Source: Candidatus Pelagibacterales bacterium (GTDB lineage: Bacteria > Pseudomonadota > Alphaproteobacteria > TMED109). Taken from it: a stretch of 6,942 nucleotides of DNA. The notes beneath the pieces are model-generated. The model was not told the origin of the DNA. It did not search any database and saw nothing but the letters and a program-made list of their open reading frames with translations. Each line of letters opens with the position of its first letter. The stretch's first letter is position 1. Shown here one piece after another: positions 1 to 5,798 of the stretch. The position numbers and the translations under genes were made by a program. The stretch spans positions 1 through 6,942 of the forward strand of contig NYVM01000090.1 of the NCBI GenBank assembly GCA_002684605.1. Direction: 5' to 3'.

Positions 1-406
1 AGGGTAGTCCTAGCCATGCATATTTCCAACCATGCATTTTGCGATTTAAATCAATTAAAGAGTAAATAAAGTATGATAATAATATTAAAACAAACAGACC
101 TGTCCATACCCATTTTAAACCAAAGAATATAGGATTCCACAAAATATTTAAAATTAGAGCAGGTATAAATAGTTTCAAAGATCTAGTACTATTTTTTAAA
201 TACGAAGAAGTCATTAATAAAGAGAAAGTGATTGCAATAGTTGTCCAAGCAAGTCCAAATATAAAGCCTGGAGGAGTCCATGGTGCTTGATTTAATGTTG
301 TATACCATTCTGATGTTACACCATTTCCTGTCCAAACTTGACCAATAACTAAACCTCCAAAGTTCAATGTAAGAAACACTATTAATGTTAAAAAATATTT
401 TTTCAT
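1..406 (-). CDS. tspO: TspO/MBR family membrane protein (3' end outside window)
   Basis: I translated this directly; 135 codons are present and the frame is still open at base 1, so roughly the last 20 residues of a usual ~155-residue protein are missing. TspO/MBR proteins are five-helix membrane proteins that bind porphyrins and other tetrapyrroles (and cholesterol in mitochondria). Seen here: an N-terminal helix (residues 4-22), then the family signature APWTPPGFIFGLAWT (41-55), ILNILWNPIFFGLKW (85-99), a fourth helix (about 100-118), and the fifth-helix start HGWKYAWLGLP (125-135). Trp and Pro placement fits the family well. The ATG at 406-404 starts with the lysine-rich MKKYF expected of the first helix. 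The gene lies 30 nt downstream of the DUF3299-like gene on the same strand, so it may be the last member of the transporter operon. The role in this organism is unknown. Confidence 0.9.
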   Translation of the reverse strand, partial: MKKYFLTLIVFLTLNFGGLVIGQVWTGNGVTSEWYTTLNQAPWTPPGFIFGLAWTTIAITFSLLMTSSYLKNSTRSLKLFIPALILNILWNPIFFGLKWVWTGLFVLILLSYFIYSLIDLNRKMHGWKYAWLGLP

Positions 407-436
407 TATGTGTTGTTTTAGTAATTAAACTAATAG

Positions 437-877
437 TTAATCTTCTTTTTTGATAGCTGTAGCGTTGTCCATAATGTAGACACCACTACTAACATCATCT
501 CTTTTTAATCTGAGTATTCCAGTAACAACAACAAGTTCATCCATTAAAAAATCATCATAACCGGGCTTTAATCTTAATTCTATTGCAGATTCAGGACCCC
601 CAAAACCACAGAAAAAACAATCTGCATATGGGTTTTCAGAAAGAACAAACACCCCTTCATCAGGTGATAGAGTAAGCATGTAGCCAGTTATGGTAACTTC
701 TTTATTATCTAAAGGTTCAACTGCTTCACCATAATAAGGTATTTGTACATATCCATACAAATCTTCAGCATATTCAGATTTATAATAAACATCTCTTAGT
801 TTAAGCCAGTCTATTTCTACTTGAGAAAACAAACTACTTGAAATAAAAAAAACAATTATGAAGGTTAGTTTACGCAT
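437..877 (-). CDS. Secreted CxxC protein resembling DUF3299
   Basis: A 146-residue exported protein. Residues 1-18 form a signal peptide (MRKLTF, a hydrophobic core, then SSLFS|Q), giving a periplasmic product without a lipobox. The mature part has an OB-like beta pattern: DNKEVTITGYMLTL (57-70), EGVFVLSENPYADCFFC (74-90), a GGPES turn (93-97), DELVVVTGILRL (113-124) and VYIMDNATAI (133-142). C87 and C90 form a CxxC that could bind metal or a disulfide. The layout 'Gk.V.i.Gy...FvL.....C..C' resembles DUF3299, a family of unknown function, but I recognise it by pattern only. Its start overlaps the permease stop by 8 nt, so it is likely translated with the permease and may act as its periplasmic partner. 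The substrate is not visible in the sequence. Confidence 0.8.
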   Translation of the reverse strand: MRKLTFIIVFFISSSLFSQVEIDWLKLRDVYYKSEYAEDLYGYVQIPYYGEAVEPLDNKEVTITGYMLTLSPDEGVFVLSENPYADCFFCGFGGPESAIELRLKPGYDDFLMDELVVVTGILRLKRDDVSSGVYIMDNATAIKKED

Positions 878-2102
878 CTGCTAATATTTTTGAAATGTTC
901 ATTTTATAAACTTGAATAGCTGGAATTAGTGAGGACACTATTCCAATTAAAATGGATAATCCTAAAAGCCAAAATTCATCATTTAAAATTTTAAATGAAT
1001 TTAAGTTGTAATTTAAACTTTCTTCCATAAGTGAAGATACAAACATCACACCAAATCTGCTAAATAATAATCCTAATACAAATCCTGAAATTGTAAGAAC
1101 TAAGCTTTCAAAAATTATCATTGTTGATAATTGAAGTCTTGATGCTCCTAATGTTCTGATTAGTGCCATTTCGTATTTTCTTTCACGCATTGAATTAAAT
1201 AAATTTATAAATAAACTGAATCCAGATACTATAATAATTAAATATGCTAAATAGCTTAAAGTTTCAATTCCAAATCCGAAAAGTTTAAATAATCTTGATA
1301 TTTCATAAGACGGAACAGCCGCTTGAAGATTAGTATTTTCATTTATTTGTCTTGGAAATTGAATAATATTCATTGGGCTTTTGAATTTTATTAGCATAGC
1401 AGTTATTTCTCTATCATCGTGTTCGTGTTCATGTTCATGCTCATCTTCATCTTCATGATCATGTTCATCTTCATCATCATGATCATGATGGTCGTGAATA
1501 TTCCATACACTTTGAGGAGACGTAATAATTAACTGGTCAATTACTGAGTTTGAAGGTTTTAACAATCCAACTACCTTAAATGTTCCCTCGTCATGGGATT
1601 GGCCCGTTTCTCTTAATCCATGTGAACTAACTAACTCATCTCCTAAATTGATTTTTAATTTTTCATATACTTTTGAACCGACTAAAACTTCATATGGGTT
1701 ATCCCAATCTTTTCCTTCTTTAATTACGCCTTTATATAGTTCAACAAATTTTCTTTCAGCACCAACAATTCTAAAACCTTTATAATTGTCTCCATAAAGA
1801 ATTTTAATACTTGAACCTACCATTCTGTTATTACTTATTGTCTCAGCTTCAGCAAGAGAAATATTTCCAGTTGGAGAGTCAATATGGTAAACAGATGACA
1901 GAATTAGTTGTAGAGGACTTCCTTTTGCTCCGACAACCATATCAATTCCTCTCAAATTATTATCCATTTGATCTTTTATCAATTTATTTAGCTGAAGTAA
2001 AAGAGAAATTATTCCAACACCAAGAACTAATAGTGCTAAGCTTATAGATGAGCTTAGTGGTTTATTGAAAATATTTTTTATGCTTAATTTAAATATATTC
2101 AC
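870..2102 (-). CDS. FtsX/MacB-type ABC transporter permease with His/Asp/Glu-rich loop
   Basis: A 410-residue inner-membrane permease of the MacB/LolCE/FtsX type. Helix 1 (about 18-40) is followed by a large periplasmic MacB_PCD-like domain (about 45-270), starting with the conserved block DMVVGAKGSPLQLILSSVYH (54-73), then the C-terminal FtsX domain with three helices (about 282-304, 326-350, 378-398) and the typical MRERKYEMALIRTLGAS (305-321). Residues 203-230 of the periplasmic domain are 28 residues of only H (10), D and E, a likely metal-binding loop. The start is GTG (2102-2100), overlapping the ATPase stop as GTGA, so the two are translationally coupled; an ATG is not available there. 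The 3' end overlaps the next gene by 8 nt. Families of this type move lipoproteins, peptides or macrolides or act mechanically. The acidic His loop suggests a metal-linked role, which is inference. Zinc-regulated ABC clusters in Vibrio (zrg), which I recall as including a similar permease, are a possible parallel. Confidence 0.93.
   Translation of the reverse strand: MNIFKLSIKNIFNKPLSSSISLALLVLGVGIISLLLQLNKLIKDQMDNNLRGIDMVVGAKGSPLQLILSSVYHIDSPTGNISLAEAETISNNRMVGSSIKILYGDNYKGFRIVGAERKFVELYKGVIKEGKDWDNPYEVLVGSKVYEKLKINLGDELVSSHGLRETGQSHDEGTFKVVGLLKPSNSVIDQLIITSPQSVWNIHDHHDHDDEDEHDHEDEDEHEHEHEHDDREITAMLIKFKSPMNIIQFPRQINENTNLQAAVPSYEISRLFKLFGFGIETLSYLAYLIIIVSGFSLFINLFNSMRERKYEMALIRTLGASRLQLSTMIIFESLVLTISGFVLGLLFSRFGVMFVSSLMEESLNYNLNSFKILNDEFWLLGLSILIGIVSSLIPAIQVYKMNISKILADA
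1413..1496 (-). repeat. Low-complexity tract coding for the His/Asp/Glu-only loop
   Basis: Imperfect tandem CAT/GAT/GAA-type codons encode permease residues 203-230, of which 10 are His and 18 are Asp or Glu, with no other residue type. HEHEHEHD lies at the C-terminal end of the loop and HDHHDHDD at the start. At DNA level the tract consists of near-repeats of cat/atc/ttc, so its length probably varies between strains by slippage in units of three. Such loops typically bind Zn, Ni, Co or Cu with low affinity. Confidence 0.85.
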
Positions 2103-2722
2103 AGTTCAATCGATTTTTTAAAATGTTTTTTCAATCTACTATCATGAGTTATAACTATTAATTGTGCTCCAAAATCTGTGGCTTGTTTTTTTAGAAGTTT
2201 AATAACCTTAGAACAATTATTATCATCTAAACTAGAAGTAGGTTCGTCTGCTAAAATTAACTTAGGAGAATTGACAATTGCCAAAGCTATTGAAACTCTT
2301 TGTTTTTCACCTTGACTTAATTGATTTGTTTTTTTATTAGACTTATCAAAAATATTTAAGTTTTTTAGTATACTTTCAATCCTAGTATTATCATTTTTAT
2401 TAGCTATATATTGAGCAAGTTGAAGATTTTCTTTTACAGTAAGAGAGTTAACAAAATGTGGTCTTTGAAATACTATCCCGATATTATTTTTTCTAAAACT
2501 ATCAAGTTGATAAGAAGACATCTGATTAAGTTCTTTATCAAACAATTTAATTGATCCGGAATTTGATTTTAAAAGTCCTGCAAGAAGATGCATTAGTGTA
2601 GTTTTTCCAACACCTGAATCACCAATAATTAATAAGTTTTCATTACTATTTAAATCAATGTTCTGAAACTTGAAAAACATTTGATTATCATAATTAAACT
2701 CAACCTCTTTGGTTTTTAACAT
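2099..2722 (-). CDS. ABC transporter ATP-binding protein (MacB/LolD/FtsE-like)
   Basis: A 207-residue cytoplasmic ATPase that powers the adjacent permease. All ABC motifs are present: Walker A GDSGVGKTT (34-42), Q-loop VFQRP with Q86, signature LSQGEKQR (135-142), Walker B LILADEP with D159/E160 (155-161), D-loop SSLD (163-166) and H-loop ITHD with H193. The compact length and PTSSLD motif place it in the MacB/LolD/FtsE class rather than among solute importers with an added regulatory domain. The ATG at 2722-2720 gives a normal N-terminus (MLKTKEVEFNY). This start sits inside the right arm (minus-strand sense) of a perfect inverted repeat (2721-2749), so translation or transcription may be controlled there. 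It appears to head the ATPase-permease-DUF3299-like operon, although the 44-nt gap to the upstream gene also allows read-through. Confidence 0.95.
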   Translation of the reverse strand: MLKTKEVEFNYDNQMFFKFQNIDLNSNENLLIIGDSGVGKTTLMHLLAGLLKSNSGSIKLFDKELNQMSSYQLDSFRKNNIGIVFQRPHFVNSLTVKENLQLAQYIANKNDNTRIESILKNLNIFDKSNKKTNQLSQGEKQRVSIALAIVNSPKLILADEPTSSLDDNNCSKVIKLLKKQATDFGAQLIVITHDSRLKKHFKKSIEL

Positions 2723-2749
2723 GTTTTAAAGATATGATATTTAAAACAT
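2721..2749 (-). promoter_or_regulatory. Perfect 10-bp inverted repeat over the ATPase start codon
   Basis: The arms ATGTTTTAAA (2721-2730) and TTTAAAACAT (2740-2749) are exact reverse complements separated by 9 nt (GATATGATA). In the minus-strand transcript this forms a hairpin whose 3' arm contains the A and U of the ATPase AUG. No U-tract follows, so an intrinsic terminator is unlikely. It could be a repressor operator or an RNA element masking the start. Its outer bases ATGTT...AACAT recur in the palindrome at 4078-4097. The function is inferred only from position and symmetry. Confidence 0.5.
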
Positions 2750-2766
2750 TTGAGAAAAACCAAATC

Positions 2767-2961
2767 CTATTTTTTCCAAGTACCTCCATATCTGTAAAAC
2801 TTATTGTCTTTTTTTACAATACTAAGACAATTTTTACAAGAAAAAACCCATTCTTTAGTTGGTTGAAATTGAATTCTATACATAGTAGAATAATCTATTT
2901 TACAAATTTCACAATATTTAGTTCTAGAACTATTCTTGTTCAAAATAGAATAATTTTTCAA
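2767..2961 (-). CDS. Small Cys4 zinc-ribbon-like protein of unknown function
   Basis: A 64-residue protein with two CxxC knuckles, CEIC (C17, C20) and CKNC (C42, C45), separated by 21 residues, followed by a basic, aromatic tail, DNKFYRYGGTWKK (52-64). The spacing is that expected of a four-cysteine zinc ribbon. I recall similar uncharacterised mini-proteins ending in YRYGGTWK in marine bacteria, but can assign no function. Starting at the ATG 2961-2959, it overlaps the 3' end of the XRE gene by 32 nt. A TTG at codon 7 is an alternative start, and the next ATG (codon 27) would lose the first CxxC and is rejected. The overlap implies co-transcription with the XRE gene. It may be a DNA-, RNA- or protein-binding accessory factor, or simply a zinc-holding protein. 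Confidence 0.75.
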   Translation of the reverse strand: MKNYSILNKNSSRTKYCEICKIDYSTMYRIQFQPTKEWVFSCKNCLSIVKKDNKFYRYGGTWKK

Positions 2962-3133
2962 TTTTAATATTAAGTTTTTCAGCTAATTTCATAGCCAGCT
3001 CTAGAGTAGGTTTATATCTGTATCTTTCAATCGAAATAATTGTTTGTCTACTGACTCCAACATTGGCACCTAGTTCTTCTTGAGTTAAACCCTTTTTCTG
3101 CCTGACTTCTTTCAAGTTGTTTTTTAATATCAT
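2930..3133 (-). CDS. Short XRE-family transcriptional regulator
   Basis: A 67-residue cytoplasmic DNA-binding protein consisting of little more than one Cro/C1-type helix-turn-helix: LKEVRQKKGLTQEELGANVG (7-26) with the recognition helix VSRQTIISIERYRYKP (27-42), then two closing helices, LELAMKLAEKLNIKIEKLF (44-62). Stand-alone regulators of this size commonly sit beside a small membrane protein and repress their own operon. The ATG at 3133-3131 lies 1 nt after the stop of the four-helix membrane protein, and its 3' end overlaps the Cys4 gene. Candidate binding sites are the palindromes at 4049-4058, 4078-4097 and 2721-2749. It has no sensor domain of its own, so any signal must come through a partner, perhaps the adjacent membrane protein. 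Confidence 0.92.
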   Translation of the reverse strand: MILKNNLKEVRQKKGLTQEELGANVGVSRQTIISIERYRYKPTLELAMKLAEKLNIKIEKLFYFEQE

Positions 3134-3134
3134 T

Positions 3135-3614
3135 TTAAACAGTTCTATATAAGTAAAATTGATATAATGATTTTATAACTGATATAAACGCAAGTAGTAC
3201 AAGAACAATAAAAACAATTCCAGCATCTGTTAATTGAAAACTATTGTATAATTCTAGGTTTCCAGTTAAGTTAAATAATTCTTTATTTTGAAATTTAGAA
3301 CACACATATCCAATAAAAATGAATAAAGAGAATTCATAGAGTAAATAACCTAATTTATACGATTTTGAATTTATCATATCATCTCTTTCATCTCTAGTTT
3401 CTTTTTTTTTAAAAGCAACCTCTAATATAGAATAGGCAATAGCAAAATAGATTACAGTACATATTATAATTTGAATTATTTTTTCAACTAAACCATCCAT
3501 TAAGATTAGAGTTTTCTCTTGATTTTCATAAAAATAAGGAAGGAATATTAATGCAAATACAATTGAATATACAATTTCAACTAAAATTGATATTTCTTTT
3601 TTTGATAATAACAT
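3135..3614 (-). CDS. Four-helix membrane protein with RDERDD motif, XRE partner
   Basis: A 159-residue integral membrane protein. Four hydrophobic segments are visible: about 10-29, 45-67, 89-106 and 131-153. A charged cytoplasmic linker, KKKETRDERDDMINSKSY (69-86), lies between helices 2 and 3. A 'DERD..i..kS...gy' linker in a four-helix protein beside a tiny XRE regulator resembles DUF2178-type proteins, whose role is unknown; this match is by pattern and not certain. I chose the ATG at 3614-3612, five bases after the ExbB-like stop (3619), over an upstream ATG at 3704, because the extra 30 residues would lie inside the ExbB-like gene and do not resemble a real N-terminus. The 1-nt gap to the XRE gene implies tight co-expression. 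It may tether or modulate the regulator. Confidence 0.8.
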   Translation of the reverse strand: MLLSKKEISILVEIVYSIVFALIFLPYFYENQEKTLILMDGLVEKIIQIIICTVIYFAIAYSILEVAFKKKETRDERDDMINSKSYKLGYLLYEFSLFIFIGYVCSKFQNKELFNLTGNLELYNSFQLTDAGIVFIVLVLLAFISVIKSLYQFYLYRTV

Positions 3615-3618
3615 AATT

Positions 3619-4032
3619 TTATTTTTGAATAATTCGAAGTATAAGTATTGAAAATTTAGAAACTGAATAAGTAAATAACCCAAATAGAGTTGATAGCAAG
3701 GCAACTTTTAAGCCCCCGGCTATTATTGAAGGATTCGCTTCTCCAGTTGCTTCAAGAACATCAAAAGCAGTTATAAGTCCTATAAACGAACCCATAACAC
3801 CTAAAGCTAGTCCAAGTGAGCCACTATCTTTTATGTGCTTAAGCATTTTTCTAGAAATTTCAATATTTGTTTTAATATTAAAAACAGATTTTACTGTGAA
3901 GTAAAATGATATTAATAAACAAATAAGAACAAGAGACATAAAAAGTGCTCCTCCTTCCATAAATCTATTAAATAAAGTTGTTCCAATTAATCCTGTTATT
4001 ATTGCCATAATTCTTAGTATTTTAAGTTTCAT
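3619..4032 (-). CDS. Short MotA/TolQ/ExbB-like proton channel protein
   Basis: A 137-residue membrane protein with hydrophobic segments at about 5-23, 28-50, 73-94 and 103-130. The C-terminal half, SLGLALGVMGSFIGLITAFD (72-91) followed by NPSIIAGGLKVALLSTLFGL (100-119), matches the conserved ExbB/TolQ core (LGllGTv.G.i.aF...i..GI..AL.tT..GL). ExbB/TolQ/MotA proteins form pentameric ion channels that use proton or sodium flow to drive ExbD/TolR/MotB partners. This copy is much shorter than classical ExbB (~240 residues): the large cytoplasmic loop is nearly absent and no ExbD/TolR gene is adjacent. The start at 4032 follows a -7 promoter motif by about 30 nt. It is the first gene of the minus-strand series. 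Confidence 0.82.
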   Translation of the reverse strand: MKLKILRIMAIITGLIGTTLFNRFMEGGALFMSLVLICLLISFYFTVKSVFNIKTNIEISRKMLKHIKDSGSLGLALGVMGSFIGLITAFDVLEATGEANPSIIAGGLKVALLSTLFGLFTYSVSKFSILILRIIQK

Positions 4033-4048
4033 TTTATATTTATATGTT

Positions 4049-4058
4049 AAGTTAACTT
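4049..4058. promoter_or_regulatory. Palindrome AAGTTAACTT near predicted transcription start
   Basis: A perfect 10-bp palindrome lies between the minus-strand -7 element (4061-4068) and the ExbB-like ATG, at the expected transcription start. The stretch ATGTTAAGTTA (4044-4054) that spans its left half recurs exactly at 4078-4088 in the second palindrome. The position suits repression of the minus-strand operon. Inferred from symmetry and repetition only. Confidence 0.4.
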
Positions 4059-4060
4059 TA

Positions 4061-4068
4061 CAAATATA
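4061..4068 (-). promoter_or_regulatory. Bacteroidota -7 promoter element TATATTTG
   Basis: Read on the minus strand, the octamer fits the Bacteroidota sigma-ABfr -7 consensus TAnnTTTG in all defined positions. A start site some 5-7 bases downstream would leave a leader of about 20-25 nt before the ExbB-like ATG at 4032. A clear -33 TTG/TTTG is not seen at 17-23 bp; that place is occupied by the inverted repeat 4078-4097. Confidence 0.5.
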
Positions 4069-4077
4069 TAAAAAATA

Positions 4078-4097
4078 ATGTTAAGTTAGCTTAACAT
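4078..4097. promoter_or_regulatory. Perfect 8-bp inverted repeat in the divergent promoter region
   Basis: The arms ATGTTAAG (4078-4085) and CTTAACAT (4090-4097) are separated by TTAG. It lies between the divergent ExbB-like and sulfatase genes, over the expected -33 region of the minus-strand promoter and upstream of the sulfatase start, so one bound dimer could affect both directions. The left arm plus spacer repeats the sequence at 4044-4054. The protein that binds is unknown; the nearby XRE regulator is a candidate. Confidence 0.5.
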
Positions 4098-4110
4098 GTG
4101 TGTTTTTTTT

Positions 4111-4118
4111 CATTTTTG
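4111..4118 (+). promoter_or_regulatory. Possible weak -7 element CATTTTTG for the sulfatase operon
   Basis: Seven of eight positions resemble the TAnnTTTG motif (CA instead of TA). It would give a leader of only a few bases before the ATG at 4128 or 4131, and no -33 element is clear. It is the best plus-strand candidate in this interval but could be chance in such AT-rich DNA. Confidence 0.2.
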
Positions 4119-4127
4119 TATATTGTT

Positions 4128-5662
4128 ATGATGTCATTATTCAGATTATTTTTTGTTTTAACTATCTTCTTATTTCTTTCTTGTAATAATTCAAATGAAA
4201 TTAATAAGCCTAACATCGTTTTATTTATGGTAGATGACTTAGGATGGCAGGATACTTCTGTTTCATTTTGGAAGAACGAAACTAAATTCAATAGGCTTTA
4301 TAATACTCCTAACATGGAAATATTAGCTAATATGGGCGTGAAATTCACTAATGCTTATGCAACTCCTGTTTGTTCTCCCTCTAGGATTAGTTTGATGACA
4401 GGAATGAATGCTGCAAAACATAGAGTTACTAATTGGACTCTTAATCCTAATAAAAAAAAACCAGCAGAAATTAATCATAAAAATTTTGAATTTCCCGACT
4501 GGAATTATAATGGACTGTCAACTTTAGATTCGATTTCAAATACAATTTATTCTACCCCACTTCCACAAATTTTAAAAGACAACGGATATTATACTATTCA
4601 TGCAGGAAAGGCTCATCTTGGTGCAATTGGATATCCATCTTCAAATCCGTTAAATATTGGTTTTGACATTAATATTGCAGGTCATGCTGCTGGTGCTCCT
4701 CAAAGTTACTTAGGAATTGATCATTTTGGAAATAATGACAAATCAAAAAAATATGGGCTGTTCCCGGACTTGAAAAATATCATGGAAAAGATATTTTTTT
4801 AACGCAAGCTATAAGTGAAGAAGTTTTAGAAAAATTACAAAAACCCATTAATTCAAAATCTCCTTTTTTCCTTTATTTTTCATTGTATAATGTTCATGCA
4901 CCCTTAATGGAGGATAATCGTTTTGTTGAGAAATATAAAAATATTGGTTTAAAAAACTCTGAAATTAAATATGCTTCAATGATAGAAAGTATGGATCATG
5001 CATTAGGTATTGTTTTAAAAGAGCTTGAAAAGAGGGATGTTCTTAAAAATACAATTGTTGTATTTATGTCTGATAATGGAGGCTTGAGTGCTGTCGCTAG
5101 AGATGGAGAAAAGCATAATCATAATTTTCCTTTAAAAAGTGGAAAAGGATCAATATATGAGGGTGGGATTAGGGTTCCTATGATTGTTTATTCACCATTT
5201 CATAAAACTAATGTTAAAGAAATTAGTCATCCAGTTATCATTGAGGATTTTTTTCCTTCAATTTTAGAATTTGCAAAATGTGAAGAAAGTAGTTTTGTAC
5301 AAAGTATTGATGGTCAAAGTTTTATTCCTCTTTTAAATAATGAAATCGTTGAAGAAAAACCATTATTTTGGCATTATCCTAATTGGTGGGGACCAAGTGG
5401 GCCTGGTATAGGTAGTTACAGCGCCGTTAGACAGGGAAAATGGAAATTCATTTATTTTCATGATACTCAAATCGTCGAACTGTATAATTTGGAGAATGAT
5501 ATTTCTGAAAATAATAATTTAATTTCTTTAAACACCTCGAAATCTGAGTTACTTGCTAATGTTTTGACAAAATATTTAAAATCAGTTGATGCACAAATGC
5601 CTTTTAATAAAATGACTAATTCAAAAGTGTCTTGGCCAGATGAACATCCTTTGTTTAAATAA
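4128..5662 (+). pseudogene. Lipoprotein sulfatase (S1 family), interrupted by a -1 frameshift
   Basis: If the frame is restored this is a 511-residue sulfatase that removes sulfate esters, probably from algal or host glycans. The N-terminus (MMSLFRLF... LFLSC, Cys19) is a lipoprotein signal, placing the enzyme at the periplasm or outer membrane. S1 family features: metal ligands in FMVDDLGWQD (D36, D37); the formylglycine motif CSPSR with Cys82 (codon 4371-4373); GKAHLG (K161, H163); NVHAP (H257, restored numbering); SDNGG (D316, N317); and SGKGSIYEGGIRVP (K340). The first frame stops at 4800-4802. Homology continues in the -1 frame with IWAVPGLEKYHGKDIFLTQA, so the shift lies at the A7 run 4745-4751. 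Frame 2 has a TGA at 4736-4738, which limits the switch to 4739-4799. The TTG at 4883 is not a real start. Either a true pseudogene, a sequencing error, or slippage. ATG 4128 or 4131 are both possible starts; the upstream GTG at 4098 lies beside the palindrome and is rejected. The stop overlaps the next ATG. Confidence 0.9.
4745..4751 (+). other. Frameshift site: A7 run, slippery heptamer A_AAA_AAA
   Basis: In the first sulfatase frame the run reads TCA AAA AAA TAT, so the seven A bases fall in the phase of a -1 slippery heptamer. Slipping back one base gives ...K-K-I-W-A-V-P-G-L..., which restores the conserved sulfatase sequence. One extra A would do the same. A weak GGG/CCC stem (4755-4757 with 4763-4765) follows at only 3 nt, too short and too close to be convincing as a stimulator. 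Confidence 0.8.
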
Positions 5663-5798
5663 TGAAAAAATCCAACCTTCCTAAAAAAACATGTCCTATT
5701 TGTAATCTTCCATTTTCATGGAGAAAAAAATGGGAAAAAAACTGGGACAATGTTGTTTATTGTAGTCAGAAATGTAGAATGTCAAGTAAGAAAAAAGT

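Noticed and set aside
1811..2047. Plus-strand 78-codon open frame
   Set aside because: Antisense shadow of the conserved permease N-terminal domain.
2721..2749. Rho-independent terminator for the XRE/Cys4 genes
   Set aside because: The hairpin is AT-rich, lacks a following U-run in the minus-strand transcript, and overlaps the next start codon.
2761..2769. Bacteroidota -7 element (TAGGATTTG, minus strand) for the ATPase
   Set aside because: The spacer between TA and TTTG is three bases rather than two, and no -33 element is present.
2734..2967. Plus-strand 77-codon open frame
   Set aside because: Antisense to the Cys4 gene, whose cysteine spacing is much more protein-like.
2767..3133. XRE plus Cys4 gene as a toxin-antitoxin pair
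   Set aside because: The Cys4 protein resembles a zinc ribbon, not a known toxin fold, and the regulator pairs more naturally with the adjacent membrane protein.
3615..3704. Upstream extension of the four-helix membrane protein to the ATG at 3704
   Set aside because: It lies entirely within the ExbB-like coding sequence and adds no plausible domain; the ATG at 3614 follows that stop directly.
4091..4291. Minus-strand 66-codon open frame
   Set aside because: It is antisense to the sulfatase signal peptide and metal site and has no recognisable protein features.
4883..5662. Second half of the sulfatase as a separate gene starting at 4883
   Set aside because: The codon is TTG inside the conserved segment FSLYNVHAPL, and homology continues upstream in the same frame to about 4745.
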